Assembly (NCBI GenBank): GCA_900114405.1
Contig: FOSY01000015.1
Location: 1-64,000, forward strand
Direction of reading: 5' to 3'
From: Lachnospiraceae bacterium KH1T2
GTDB taxonomy: Bacteria > Bacillota > Clostridia > Lachnospirales > Lachnospiraceae
DNA: 64,000 bases
The position numbers were made by a program, and so were the translations under genes. The notes under the pieces were generated by a model. That model was not told the DNA's origin. It was given only the letters and a program-made list of their open reading frames with translations, and ran no database searches. Shown here in pieces: positions 1 to 9,173 of this stretch (its first letter is position 1; each line of letters starts with the position of its first letter).

Positions 1-126
1 CTTTTGACGTTTTCGAATTTTCAGGGTTGCATTGCTGTTTATTTGTCAATGTTCTTCCTTCAAAACCTTGTGTTTATCAGGTTTCTCAGTGTTTTTCTCT
101 GTCGCTCTCTCGCGGCGACATGTGTA

Positions 127-155
127 ATAATATCACTTTACTTTATATGTGTCAA
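127..155 (-). promoter_or_regulatory. strong rRNA-type promoter with UP-like element
   Basis: On the minus strand there is TTGACA (155-150), a 17-base spacer and TATTAT (132-127). A-tracts lie directly upstream on that strand (positions 159-176), like an UP element. The transcript would start near 120 and run left out of the window. The next 120 bases contain a GC-rich hairpin (GTCGC/GCGAC at 101-119) and resemble the leader that precedes 16S rRNA in Lachnospiraceae. No rRNA sequence is inside the window, so the rRNA operon itself is inferred. Confidence 0.6.
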
Positions 156-176
156 CACCTTTTTTTAATTTTTTTT

Positions 177-202
177 GTGGATACACCAAAAAGTGTATCC
201 AC
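177..202. terminator. perfect 10-bp hairpin downstream of the surface-protein gene
   Basis: GTGGATACAC and GTGTATCCAC form a perfect stem around CAAAAA. It sits just past the stop of the 214-4182 gene and just upstream of the rRNA-type promoter. In the minus direction it is followed by A-tracts rather than a T-tract, so it is not a classical intrinsic terminator. It may insulate the promoter from the upstream gene. Confidence 0.4.
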
Positions 203-213
203 GTCTAAATATA

Positions 214-3200
214 TCAGCTTTTTGCTATAAAGAATATAGGTATACAGCCCACATGTCCACTCAAAAGTGGATCTACTACTTTTCTATTCATCTCCCAAAA
301 TTCACTATCGTAGCGTTTTGGATAACATCCTTCCCTTAAGTTTATATACTCTTTATTCACTTGATTTAGCTCATATTCATTTGACCATATTGCTCTAAGT
401 ATGACCTTGTCACCATTTTCAATCCAATTCGCCAATTCTTTTCTTGTCTTTGGTTTCAATTCATATGGCAAATTATTTCCTTCACGCCTTTTTTTCTCTT
501 TGCGTTTTTCAATCTGTTTACTCAAGGCATCCACTTCATATTTTGATATTATCGAAATATTTTCCTTAACCTTGTATAGTTTACTTGCATATTCTGAATT
601 AATACTTCCTTTTTCGTATATTCCACTGTGTATCTTACTTTTAAGATCATTGCTTAGATCATTGTAAAATTCACCATTTAAGGTTTCATTGTAATCCCAA
701 TATCTGGTCATACCCCTGTAATGCCAGTCATTATTTTTCTTAAATTTTGCAACACTTATAGGGCATATTTTATCTATGCCTTCAGCCATAAACAAAAAGC
801 CTTTTTGACCATCAAGCACATAATCATTTCTTATACACGTAAAACCAGAAATGTTCCACTTTTTCATATTTGCTTCATTTTGGAAGTATGTCTTTCCTAC
901 TTCAAAATCATTAGCTGCTGCATGATAATCTCCCCACACAGCCTTTAAGCTTCCGGTTTTTCTCTCAAATCTGTATTTTTTACCTTCAACTTTACCGATT
1001 CCATTACCTTCCCATCGGATAAATTTATATCCTCTTTTAGTTGGAATCGGCATATCATAACTAATATTGTACTGACCAGACATTTTCATTGATTCAGACC
1101 CGTTACTGAATTTTCCGCCATCAGCATTAAGTATCACATCATATGTTATTGCTCTCCATTCAGCAGTATAGGTCTGATCCTTTGCTGGTACTGCGGAATT
1201 TTTATCCAACTTAACGTGCCCTTCCCCATACCATCCGAGGAATATATATTCTGGTCTTGATGGAATCGGAAGATCTCCAAATTTTGCCCCAAAAGGAAGC
1301 TGCTTTGACATAACTGCTGTGCCTCCTTTGGAATCAAAAGTAAATTTATATGTTTTAGGTGTCCAATTTGCTCTGTAACTCTTATTTCCAGTTGAACTTC
1401 CTTTTTTGAATTCTATATTTTGCTCAGGCTTAATCACCCCACTTCCTGTCCAACCAGCAAAAGTATATCCATTTCTGTTTGGACTTTTTATTACAAAAGA
1501 CTCAGATTCCACAGTATATGATGACGGATTTGATGGATTTTGACTTCCACCATTCAGATCATAAGTGATCGTATACTTTGTCGGTAGGGCAGAGATATGG
1601 ATTTCCTTATTCTTTGCCGGCATAGAAAATGGAAATTTAACTGCATTATTACTTTCATCTCTTGCCGTATAATTTGAATACCCAGTTTTCAGCTTTCCAC
1701 TCATCAAAATTTTCTCTTCGTATTTGCACTGTTTTTCACTATTTTTTTCTGCAAATCCTTTTTCAAAGATCATTTTAAGCGAATACTTTTTTCTTTCGTA
1801 GCGATAAGTAACTGATGCTTTGCCATCTGCTCTTATCTTTATTTTTTGAGTTTCAGGCTTTATGAATCCCTCATAATTTTTCACTGCGGGTGAAACGAAC
1901 GAGTCTGTTGTCCCTTTAAGTTCTTCTATACTCGTTTCATATTTTCCCTCTTCAAGCATTTCTCTTTCATGGTACACCCTATACGAAGTATCATTACGTA
2001 CATTCCAATTAGCAATAAATCTCTTTTCTCCATATGAGCCTTTAGATATTATTACTTTCTTTATTGGTACGCTGCCGCAATCTCCAGTCCACCCACTGAA
2101 GTCATAGCCCTGCCGCTGTGGTTCATCCAAAATAATATTTCCTGATTCTGTTGTATAGTTTTTTTTCAAAACGGTATTTTTTTCGTCATTCAGCTCCATA
2201 TTTATGGTATATATCACAGGAGCAGCATTTGCAGTCATAACAATATTTTCTGAAGGAATCGTAAGTATTGTCTCAAGCTTTTCTTTGTCTATAATTCCAA
2301 AGTCACCTGTCCAGCCATTAAATGTATATCCATTTGATGCCTCTGCCGAAATAACTATTTTCTGGCCATATTTGTATTTTCCGTTTCCGCTTACCGCCTT
2401 AATACCGCGGCCTTTATTCAAAGATACTGTGTAAAATTTTCTATCGTATCGATAAATAACTTTACCGCTGTCATCTGGCTTTATCTCGATATACTTTATG
2501 CCCGGTGTTTCAAATCCCTTAAATTGCAGTGGATTCGGCATCACTACTTCTCCTGTCGCTGCCATTTTTTCCTCTGTCTTTAATATTTCATAAGAGCCAT
2601 CAACTTTCTCTAACTCATGGACTACCGTGTATTTATGCAGTACTTTATATACTCCATTACCAACCTTTATCATTCCAGAAACATTATTTACACATTGATC
2701 TTCATTCTCTATCAAAATATCTACTGCCGCATTCCCATCTAAAGCATTACTTACAATGCTCTTTACCGGGTAACCGTTTATCTTATCCGGAACTACCAGT
2801 ACACGTTCCTTTTTCCCTTTTACTGTCAGACCGACAATTTCAATACCATATTCACCATCACCGTTCTTCATGTATTTATACTTAAAAGAACCACTTTCAT
2901 ACTCTTTATCTTCATCTATTCTTTTTTTATCTGATGAATTTCCTGATGGAGATGTCGTATTTGATGAATTATCTTTATCTGAACCCGTTTTATTTTCTGA
3001 AGGAACTTTGTTATCTGAGTTCGAAGATTCTTTATATGGTGTTTTATTTCCTGATGGCGTTATATTATCGTGTTCTTCTTCGTTTGTATATCTTTCTCTA
3101 ATATCTATGTTTTTATAAGCATTTATGTTTTCAATTCTGTATCTGCCGCATGAATAAAAATGGAGTTTTATAAAACGATTCTGATCCAATTCGTAAAAAT

Positions 3201-4182
3201 TATCATTTTCTCCTTTGTGATCATGAAAATCTGCAGTACCTTGAACATTTACACTTAATTTTATTTTTTTTCCACCAACACTACATGTTATCTTTGTCTT
3301 TCCTGCTGCAAGTCCTGTAACCACACCAAGTTCATCTACAGCGGCTATTTTTTTATTAGATGATTTCCATGTTCCAAAATTTCCATGTAAACCTTCTATT
3401 CGTATCTTTCGTGTTTCTCCTTCACTGATACTTATATCACTATCAATCGCATGCGGATCGATCACCGAATATCTGACTGTACCTTCACCACTATGTACGC
3501 CTTTTTTATCCTTGAATTCATATTTGTAGCTGACATTTGCTATACCTGATGATTTTGCTTTAAGGCTCTTTCCATCATTTTCCACACTCAGTACTTCAGG
3601 TCTATCTGACGAAAACCTAAGATACTTAACCTTTACCTTATTGAGTTTCGGGGATTTAATTTTCTTACCAACTTGTGCCAGATATTCAAGCTGTGATAAA
3701 CTGCCTATTTCATTTTTACCCTTTACCTTAACCTTAATCGTGTATTTTTTTCCGTTATACCAGGCGTAAACTTTTGTACTCCCCTTACCAATTGCCATAA
3801 TATATCCATTGGCATCAACCTGAACTTTTTCGGGCTTTGCCGAAATCCACGATATTCGTGATGATGGCTCAGAAAAATCAATTTTTCTTACCTGACCTAA
3901 TTCTAAGACTATCGATTTCTCCTTTAATTCTAACTTGTCAGATATATCATCATATTGAAGATTTCCGGATTTGGCATAACCAGAATTTACAGATACACTG
4001 TTATTTTTTTCAAAGCTTTCTGTATCAAATATTTTTTCATTTATACTCTGTTCTGCACGTATGTCAGCAATATTTTCTACAGAAATCTTTTTGTCATGAT
4101 TTATTTCTGCAATAACAGGATTACATGCCCCTATGCATATAGAAGCTGACAATAAACCTGCAAGAAATCTTGTATTTCTCAT
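214..4182 (-). CDS. large repeat-rich cell-surface protein (Ig-like and InlB-type repeats)
   Basis: A 1322-residue exported protein. The N-terminus is a signal peptide with two possible ends: a weak lipobox IGAC, or a signal peptidase I site after PVIA. Residues about 90-310 contain at least two bacterial Ig-like (Big_2) units, seen as 'WISAKPEKVQVDANG' and 'WKSSNKKIAAVDELGVV'. A Ser/Asn-rich low-complexity linker follows (about 375-420). From about 510 to 1030 there are MucBP-like and Listeria/InlB B-type repeats, recognised by recurrent 'GYTFNGWTGD', 'GYDFSGWTGD', 'GYTFAGWTGSG' and 'GYKFIRWEGNG' motifs. The last 280 residues resemble DUF6273-type surface domains ('NGEFYND'). No LPXTG, SLH or transmembrane anchor is visible, so lipid anchoring or release is possible. 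An adhesion or surface role is an inference. It is a single-gene unit ending next to the rRNA-type promoter. Confidence 0.75.
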   Translation of the reverse strand: MRNTRFLAGLLSASICIGACNPVIAEINHDKKISVENIADIRAEQSINEKIFDTESFEKNNSVSVNSGYAKSGNLQYDDISDKLELKEKSIVLELGQVRKIDFSEPSSRISWISAKPEKVQVDANGYIMAIGKGSTKVYAWYNGKKYTIKVKVKGKNEIGSLSQLEYLAQVGKKIKSPKLNKVKVKYLRFSSDRPEVLSVENDGKSLKAKSSGIANVSYKYEFKDKKGVHSGEGTVRYSVIDPHAIDSDISISEGETRKIRIEGLHGNFGTWKSSNKKIAAVDELGVVTGLAAGKTKITCSVGGKKIKLSVNVQGTADFHDHKGENDNFYELDQNRFIKLHFYSCGRYRIENINAYKNIDIRERYTNEEEHDNITPSGNKTPYKESSNSDNKVPSENKTGSDKDNSSNTTSPSGNSSDKKRIDEDKEYESGSFKYKYMKNGDGEYGIEIVGLTVKGKKERVLVVPDKINGYPVKSIVSNALDGNAAVDILIENEDQCVNNVSGMIKVGNGVYKVLHKYTVVHELEKVDGSYEILKTEEKMAATGEVVMPNPLQFKGFETPGIKYIEIKPDDSGKVIYRYDRKFYTVSLNKGRGIKAVSGNGKYKYGQKIVISAEASNGYTFNGWTGDFGIIDKEKLETILTIPSENIVMTANAAPVIYTINMELNDEKNTVLKKNYTTESGNIILDEPQRQGYDFSGWTGDCGSVPIKKVIISKGSYGEKRFIANWNVRNDTSYRVYHEREMLEEGKYETSIEELKGTTDSFVSPAVKNYEGFIKPETQKIKIRADGKASVTYRYERKKYSLKMIFEKGFAEKNSEKQCKYEEKILMSGKLKTGYSNYTARDESNNAVKFPFSMPAKNKEIHISALPTKYTITYDLNGGSQNPSNPSSYTVESESFVIKSPNRNGYTFAGWTGSGVIKPEQNIEFKKGSSTGNKSYRANWTPKTYKFTFDSKGGTAVMSKQLPFGAKFGDLPIPSRPEYIFLGWYGEGHVKLDKNSAVPAKDQTYTAEWRAITYDVILNADGGKFSNGSESMKMSGQYNISYDMPIPTKRGYKFIRWEGNGIGKVEGKKYRFERKTGSLKAVWGDYHAAANDFEVGKTYFQNEANMKKWNISGFTCIRNDYVLDGQKGFLFMAEGIDKICPISVAKFKKNNDWHYRGMTRYWDYNETLNGEFYNDLSNDLKSKIHSGIYEKGSINSEYASKLYKVKENISIISKYEVDALSKQIEKRKEKKRREGNNLPYELKPKTRKELANWIENGDKVILRAIWSNEYELNQVNKEYINLREGCYPKRYDSEFWEMNRKVVDPLLSGHVGCIPIFFIAKS

Positions 4183-4239
4183 ACAGTTCCTCTCGTATTT
4201 AATTTTATTTTTGAAAAAATTTGAAGAATATCAAATTGA

Positions 4240-4257
4240 TAAGTATCCGGATACTTA
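4240..4257. promoter_or_regulatory. perfect 18-bp palindrome upstream of the surface-protein gene
   Basis: TAAGTATCCGGATACTTA is a perfect inverted repeat about 60 bp before the start codon of the surface protein. It is followed by no T-tract and is short enough to be an operator for a dimeric regulator. Function is inferred from position and symmetry only. Confidence 0.4.
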
Positions 4258-4308
4258 ATAGAATATTTATAATATTAACATTTTGTATACATTTTTCAAG
4301 TATTATTT

Positions 4309-4349
4309 TAAAAACAAAAAGCATCACAGCAATTACTTACTGCGACGCT
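4309..4349 (-). terminator. intrinsic terminator of the YfhO-family gene
   Basis: On the minus strand AGCGTCGCAG pairs with CTGTGATGCT (4349-4340 with 4329-4320) and is followed by TTTTTGTTTTT. The two non-Watson-Crick pairs are G-U only on the minus strand, which fixes the direction. The stem overlaps the stop codon region of the gene. Confidence 0.8.
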
Positions 4350-6873
4350 TCTTGATTTCCCATAACATTAATATTGATAACGTGATAAGAGATATTATTA
4401 TCCCAACATTTTTCCCAGACGGTGTATAATAAAGCTCTACCTCATGTTCTCCTTTAGTAACGTCAAAAGACATGAGCATATTTATTGCAGGTTTTGCCTT
4501 AACAGCTTCTCCATCGACTTTTACCTTCCATGCCTCATCATAAGGAATTGAAATTACAGCTATCGAATCTGAATCATTAATATCAATCCTTCCTGAAAGA
4601 TGAGAACTCGTGATTTTCTTTAATTCTGCCTTATTCTCTTTTACCTCTGAAAAAAGCCCATCCACTTTATCCGCATTTTCATAATAAAAATATGCATCAG
4701 AATAATCTAATTCATCTGACTTCAAAAGAATTTTAATAGACAGTTTCTTGCCAACTTCAAAATCATGAAGGTTTATTATATTCCAACGGTATGTAGAAAA
4801 ATAGCTTTCTCTGTCCAGACCGTCACATATTATCTCTGCTTCACCTGTAGTCGGTGCTGTAAAATAACCATATATAACATCTTTAGAGGCAACATCTATT
4901 GTATATTCAATATATGCCTCACTTTCAGGATCAATTTTCGTATAATGAGTGTACCCATCTTTAGGCTGTACCTCAAGATTTATAATATCGACTTTACACG
5001 GTTCTATCCTTCTCAGAATCTCATTTTTCCTGCCATTAAGGCTATCTGCAATATCATTTTGAAGCATAAATGGATCATTATACTTTGTATAATCTATATC
5101 TCTTATTGATTCCTTTGCAGTAAATATCAGTGGAAGCGCTGAATCGTTCCCAAAAACCATATAATCTGACTTTTCCGTTAAAGCCGGATAATAATTAGGT
5201 GTACTATGGTGTTGAGATATTATATATCTGACTCCAAACAGTCCATCTATAAATCTTGTAGTGCTCTCATTATAAAATGCCCAGTTTCCATTATCTCTGA
5301 AACCAAGCTTTCCCATAAATTTTATCTTATTTTTCTTTTCGCTCGAACTAAAATGTGATAATCCAGCATAATTAAATTGCATTGCATCATTATTTGTCCT
5401 GCGGAAGTATTTTTCTATTCTGAAAAAGCCATCATCATTATCATTTATCCAGTTTACTTTTTCACCTGTCTGGCTTAAAAAGTTTTGATATTCTGTAAGT
5501 GATGCCAAATTAAACTTTCCCATCGCAGAATAAGCATTAAATGCCAGATCAAAAACTTGAAACAGCAAAAGTGTAGTTAACATAATTCGTTTACTATGAC
5601 TTTTATTCACAGCAGAAATTACAACACACATAAATACAATTGCTATATCAACTAAAATTCCCTTAGAATTCGCCTTATATAAAAGCAGAATAGCAATACC
5701 ATATAGTGCAATTATTATTCCCGGAAGTATCAGATTTGAACTATTTTCATCTGATACTGCAATTTCTCGATAAGCTACCCATAAAACCATAAAGGTTATG
5801 AAATATGAATTTCTATATGGAAATCCAATCGGCTGGTTAAATCCATGCCATACCACATTAAGTGTATTTAAATATAAATTTATGAATAAAAAAGCAATTA
5901 CAGTAAAATAAACAACTCTCTCTTTAAGTGCAAATCTTTTATCTGCAAAATACTTCAAAGCAAGTAATATGATTACTATTCCGCAAAAAATATTAGGAAG
6001 ACCATTACTTACATTTCCATCAAATGCACTTGTAAAGAATTGTGAAAAAACTTTATGCATCGGAAAAGTTCTGAAAAAACCTATAGAAAGGTTATCCTTT
6101 TCCCCTGCAAGTGACTTTACTGCAGGAATAAGATTAAATGCTGTTAGCATCGCACCAATTAAAGAGCTTAACATAAATACTGCTATAGTCGACTTATATA
6201 ACAAAATATCTTTTATGTTCTTAACTCTTAATAGCAACTGTGATGTAAAAAATATCACAGAAAAAATGCAAACCATATATCCTGCATAATAGTTAAACAA
6301 TATCGATAAAAAAAGTGTAGCGATATAAAGTCTATTTCTTTTTGGATCTTCAATAAGCCTTACTAACCCAAGTATTAGCAGTGGCAGCATAATCAAATTC
6401 CCAAAATATATTGTAAGCTGAAAATATGTGGCAGTAAAAGCCATCATAGAATACCCTAACGAAAAAGGTAAACTTTGATATTTTTCTCCATAAATCTTAC
6501 TGAGCATATATGTAAAACTCAAAGAGCTCAGACCAGAATATATCAATAACACTATCCCAACAGCGACTGGAAGCATCGTTGATGGAAATAGCAATGTCAA
6601 AAAATTCAACGGTGAATTATAGTAGTATGCAGAAAATCCCGCCATATTTCCACCAAGATTTTTGCTGAAGGAATAACTAAAATCATTATTTCCAAATACT
6701 ATTGTTTTTAGATATGACAGATAATCAATAAATTGATACTGCATATCTCCTGTCATTACAGTTGCATCTCCAAATGGCCAGATTCCATGCAGCTTGAATA
6801 TAATCAAATATAGAAAAATGGGCACAAAAAAAGATGAACCGTACAGAAGTTTCTTGTTCACTCTGTTGCTCAT
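4333..6873 (-). CDS. YfhO-family polytopic membrane protein
   Basis: An 846-residue integral membrane protein. Residues about 10-440 hold roughly a dozen hydrophobic segments. A large extracytoplasmic domain follows (about 440-810), then a final membrane segment ('VGIIISLITLSILMLW') and a short basic tail. The early 'WPFGDATVMTGDMQYQFIDYLSYL' region and this architecture match the YfhO (bacterial membrane protein, GT-C-like) family. In Bacillus, YfhO is linked to lipoteichoic acid glycosylation; here a role in glycosylating a surface polymer is inferred from family only. The start is supported by GGAGGTG six bases upstream. It is alone on the minus strand with its own terminator. Confidence 0.8.
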   Translation of the reverse strand: MSNRVNKKLLYGSSFFVPIFLYLIIFKLHGIWPFGDATVMTGDMQYQFIDYLSYLKTIVFGNNDFSYSFSKNLGGNMAGFSAYYYNSPLNFLTLLFPSTMLPVAVGIVLLIYSGLSSLSFTYMLSKIYGEKYQSLPFSLGYSMMAFTATYFQLTIYFGNLIMLPLLILGLVRLIEDPKRNRLYIATLFLSILFNYYAGYMVCIFSVIFFTSQLLLRVKNIKDILLYKSTIAVFMLSSLIGAMLTAFNLIPAVKSLAGEKDNLSIGFFRTFPMHKVFSQFFTSAFDGNVSNGLPNIFCGIVIILLALKYFADKRFALKERVVYFTVIAFLFINLYLNTLNVVWHGFNQPIGFPYRNSYFITFMVLWVAYREIAVSDENSSNLILPGIIIALYGIAILLLYKANSKGILVDIAIVFMCVVISAVNKSHSKRIMLTTLLLFQVFDLAFNAYSAMGKFNLASLTEYQNFLSQTGEKVNWINDNDDGFFRIEKYFRRTNNDAMQFNYAGLSHFSSSEKKNKIKFMGKLGFRDNGNWAFYNESTTRFIDGLFGVRYIISQHHSTPNYYPALTEKSDYMVFGNDSALPLIFTAKESIRDIDYTKYNDPFMLQNDIADSLNGRKNEILRRIEPCKVDIINLEVQPKDGYTHYTKIDPESEAYIEYTIDVASKDVIYGYFTAPTTGEAEIICDGLDRESYFSTYRWNIINLHDFEVGKKLSIKILLKSDELDYSDAYFYYENADKVDGLFSEVKENKAELKKITSSHLSGRIDINDSDSIAVISIPYDEAWKVKVDGEAVKAKPAINMLMSFDVTKGEHEVELYYTPSGKNVGIIISLITLSILMLWEIKKRRSK

Positions 6874-6906
6874 CTTAACACCTCCGAATTCCAGGTATTT
6901 ATAAAG

Positions 6907-6994
6907 CGGAGAAGGAGGGATTTGAACCCTCGCGCCGTTTTCACGACCTACACCCTTAGCAGGGGCGCCTCTTCAGCCTCTTGAGTACTTCTCC
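6907..6994 (-). tRNA. tRNA-Ser (anticodon GCU)
   Basis: Read on the minus strand, the acceptor stem GGAGAAG/CTTCTCC closes an 88-base class II tRNA. It has a long variable arm, an anticodon loop CTGCTAA (GCU, reads AGC/AGU), a T-loop GTTCAAATC and discriminator G. CCA is not encoded. It lies just downstream of the serS terminator region, so charging enzyme and substrate genes are neighbours. Confidence 0.95.
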
Positions 6995-7013
6995 AAATGC
7001 CTGAAAAAACACC

Positions 7014-7030
7014 GCATAACCAAGTTATGC
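7014..7030 (-). terminator. second hairpin between serS and tRNA-Ser
   Basis: GCATAAC/GTTATGC forms a perfect 7-bp stem with a 3-base loop. It may process or separate the serS and tRNA-Ser transcripts. Confidence 0.4.
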
Positions 7031-7043
7031 GCTTTGTTAAATT

Positions 7044-7071
7044 ATTGCGTCTGACATCAATCAGACGCAAT
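7044..7071 (-). terminator. 11-bp hairpin after serS
   Basis: ATTGCGTCTGA and TCAGACGCAAT form a perfect 11-bp stem with a 6-base loop, 36 bases past the serS stop. Only a weak T-rich tail follows on the minus strand. Confidence 0.6.
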
Positions 7072-7107
7072 ATTGATTATAGTTGCTCAAATCACATTTG
7101 TCAACAA

Positions 7108-8394
7108 TTATTTGTTAGGAATTAAAACTTCTTTTCCACCCATGTATGGCTGAAGCACCTTAGGGATAGATACAGAGCCATCCGCATTAAGATTATTCTC
7201 AAGAAAAGCGATAAGCATTCTTGGCGGAGCAACTACTGTATTGTTAAGAGTATGAGCAAGATAATTTCCATCTTCGCCCTTGATTCTTATGTGCAGTCTT
7301 CTTGCCTGTGCATCTCCAAGGTTAGAACAACTTCCTACCTCGAAATACTTTTTCTGACGTGGGCTCCATGCCTCAACATCGCATGACTTACACTTAAGAT
7401 CCGCAAGATCACCTGAGCAGCACTCAAGTGTACGTACCGGAATATCAAGTGAACGGAAAAGATCTACTGTATTCTGCCAAAGTTTATCATACCACTTCTT
7501 TGATTCTTCTGGCTTACAAACAACGATCATTTCCTGCTTTTCGAACTGGTGAATACGATATACACCACGCTCTTCAATACCATGTGCACCCTTTTCCTTA
7601 CGGAAGCATGGTGAATAGCTTGTAAGCGTGATAGGAAGCTGTGCTTCAGGTACCTGCTGATCAATAAAACGGCCAATCATTGAATGCTCTGAAGTTCCGA
7701 TGAGATAAAGATCCTCACCTTCGATCTTATACATCATTGCATCCATTTCAGGGAAACTCATAACGCCTTCTACAACATTTCCATGAATCATGAATGGAGG
7801 TATAACATATGTGAATCCACGATCGATCATAAAGTCACGTGCATATGCAAGAACTGCAGAATGAAGTCTTGCGATATCGCCCATGAGATAATAAAATCCG
7901 TTACCAGCTACTCTTCTTGCTGCATCAAGGTCGATTCCATTAAAGCTTTCCATTATCTCAGTGTGATATGGGATTTCGAACTCAGGAACTACCGGATCAC
8001 CATACTTCTGAATTTCAACGTTCTCGCTATCATCTTTACCGATCGGTACTGTCTCATCAAGCATCTGAGGGATTGTATACATAATCTTAAGAATCTTATC
8101 TTTAAGATCAGCATTTATCTTCTCAAGCTCAGAAAGTCTCTCTGCATTCTTTGTAACTTCTGCCTTTACTTTCTCAGCTTCTTCTTTCTTACCCTGAGCC
8201 ATTAAAGCACCAATCTCTTTTGAAAGCTTATTTTTGCTAGCTCTGAGATTGTCAGCCTCCTGCTGTGCAGCACGATTTTTTGCATCAAGCTCTATAACTT
8301 CATCAACAAGCGGAAGCTTTGAATCCTGAAATTTCTTTTTTATATTTTCTTTTACAATTTCAGGATTTTCACGTACGAATTTAATATCAAGCAT
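7108..8394 (-). CDS. serS: seryl-tRNA synthetase
   Basis: A 428-residue class II aminoacyl-tRNA synthetase, the usual length. The N-terminal arm (about 30-110) is a charged antiparallel coiled coil that binds the long variable arm of tRNA-Ser. Class II motif 2 is visible as 'CFRKEKGAHGIEERGVYRIHQF' (about 260-280) and motif 3 as 'HTLNNTVVAPPRMLIAFLEN' near 380-400. The start has AAAGGAG nine bases upstream. A promoter-like TTGCAA...TATAAA lies near 8425-8450. No T-box leader is visible: the conserved GGTGG antiterminator core is absent. The cognate-type tRNA-Ser(GCU) lies immediately downstream. Confidence 0.97.
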   Translation of the reverse strand: MLDIKFVRENPEIVKENIKKKFQDSKLPLVDEVIELDAKNRAAQQEADNLRASKNKLSKEIGALMAQGKKEEAEKVKAEVTKNAERLSELEKINADLKDKILKIMYTIPQMLDETVPIGKDDSENVEIQKYGDPVVPEFEIPYHTEIMESFNGIDLDAARRVAGNGFYYLMGDIARLHSAVLAYARDFMIDRGFTYVIPPFMIHGNVVEGVMSFPEMDAMMYKIEGEDLYLIGTSEHSMIGRFIDQQVPEAQLPITLTSYSPCFRKEKGAHGIEERGVYRIHQFEKQEMIVVCKPEESKKWYDKLWQNTVDLFRSLDIPVRTLECCSGDLADLKCKSCDVEAWSPRQKKYFEVGSCSNLGDAQARRLHIRIKGEDGNYLAHTLNNTVVAPPRMLIAFLENNLNADGSVSIPKVLQPYMGGKEVLIPNK

Positions 8395-8813
8395 CGTTTC
8401 TCTCCTTTGTTTACAGATAAATCGATTTTATATCATTGCATTTTACTTTGCAAGGTTAATAAGATTCTCAGCGCGCTTATAATCTCTATTTCTCAACATA
8501 GTATTAACATTTGTTTATAAATTTGAGTAAATTACATCAATTTTTTTGACCTCTTTAAAACCTTCCAACGTCAATTTAAAGCGCTTTGATGCTCTACTCT
8601 AATTTTTTTCAGTATTATCGCATCATATGCAGCCTGCCTTGATATAGACGTTTTTAAAGCTATATAAACGTTGCATTTAAACCAAACAATTTTGTATTAA
8701 AATCCAAACTATTTTTTTCAAAAAACTACAATTGATAGTAGAGACTTATTAACAACATATCAACATTTTGTTGATAAGTCCATAAAAAAGAGTTGCCTGT
8801 GCAACACTTTTCA
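8395..8813. other. AT-rich intergenic stretch upstream of serS
   Basis: About 420 bases with no supportable gene. It holds the likely serS promoter and ribosome binding site at its left end. It also has two small hairpins: TATCAAC/GTTGATA around 8767-8785 and GTTGC/GCAAC around 8792-8805. No known RNA family was recognised. Confidence 0.4.
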
Positions 8814-8924
8814 CTAGTGTTTTGACACATTCATAATTAAACTTATGTCATAGCTCTAATGAGCCTTATGTTGGCAATTTCGAGATATGACATTAGCTTG
8901 ATTTAGAACGTGTCAATACACTAG
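8814..8924. repeat. palindromic element B, 111 bp with CTAG ends
   Basis: The left end CTAGTGTTTTGACAC matches the reverse complement of the right end GTGTCAATACACTAG at 14 of 15 positions. The arms continue inwards: ATGTCATAGCTC on the left pairs with GAGATATGACAT on the right with one mismatch. The element is bounded by CTAG on both sides, like element A, and its right CTAG is the left CTAG of element A copy 1. The interior sequence is unrelated to element A. A degenerate end-like stretch (TTAGTGTATTGGCACA) lies at about 9097-9112. Confidence 0.6.
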
Positions 8925-9032
8925 TATTGCTGTTTTTAATTAGCTGGACTTATACTAACGATGTAAATTCTTTGCTGATGAGAGTTTGCATCGTTAGTGT
9001 TTAGTCCAGGTTATTAAAAACAGTTATACTAG
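8921..9032 (+). repeat. palindromic CTAG-bounded element A, copy 1 (112 bp)
   Basis: A near-perfect inverted repeat from CTAGTATTGCTGTTTTTAAT to ATTAAAAACAGTTATACTAG, with an inner stem CTAACGATG/CATCGTTAG and a tip stem AAATTCT/AGAGTTT. In the outer 30 pairs, 26 are Watson-Crick, one is G-U and three mismatch. It is nearly identical to copy 3 (one difference noted) and shares length and structure with copy 2. It sits between the gyrA terminator and element B. See copy 3 for evidence of insertion. Confidence 0.85.
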
Positions 9033-9057
9033 TATACTTTGATGCACTCTCATATGC

Positions 9058-9091
9058 AAAAGGTTCCGCCTTTTTACTCTGCGGAACCTTT
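9058..9091 (-). terminator. bidirectional intrinsic terminator of the dnaA-gyrA operon
   Basis: AAAGGTTCCGC (9059-9069) pairs perfectly with GCGGAACCTTT (9081-9091). It is flanked by T-runs on both strands. It lies about 80 bases past the gyrA stop. A weaker TTGGCA/TGCCAA stem lies closer to the stop. Confidence 0.7.
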
Positions 9092-9173
9092 ATTTTTAGT
9101 GTATTGGCACATTTTTATACAAGTTAAAATATAAAATTAAATCTAGATATGCCAAATCCCCTTACATACTGCA

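Noticed and set aside
27-230. Short plus-strand open frame at the left edge
   Set aside because: It runs antisense through the rRNA-type promoter and leader; no ribosome binding site or protein-like composition.
8395-8480. Possible T-box leader upstream of serS
   Set aside because: No AGGGTGGNACCGCG antiterminator core or specifier hairpin could be found.
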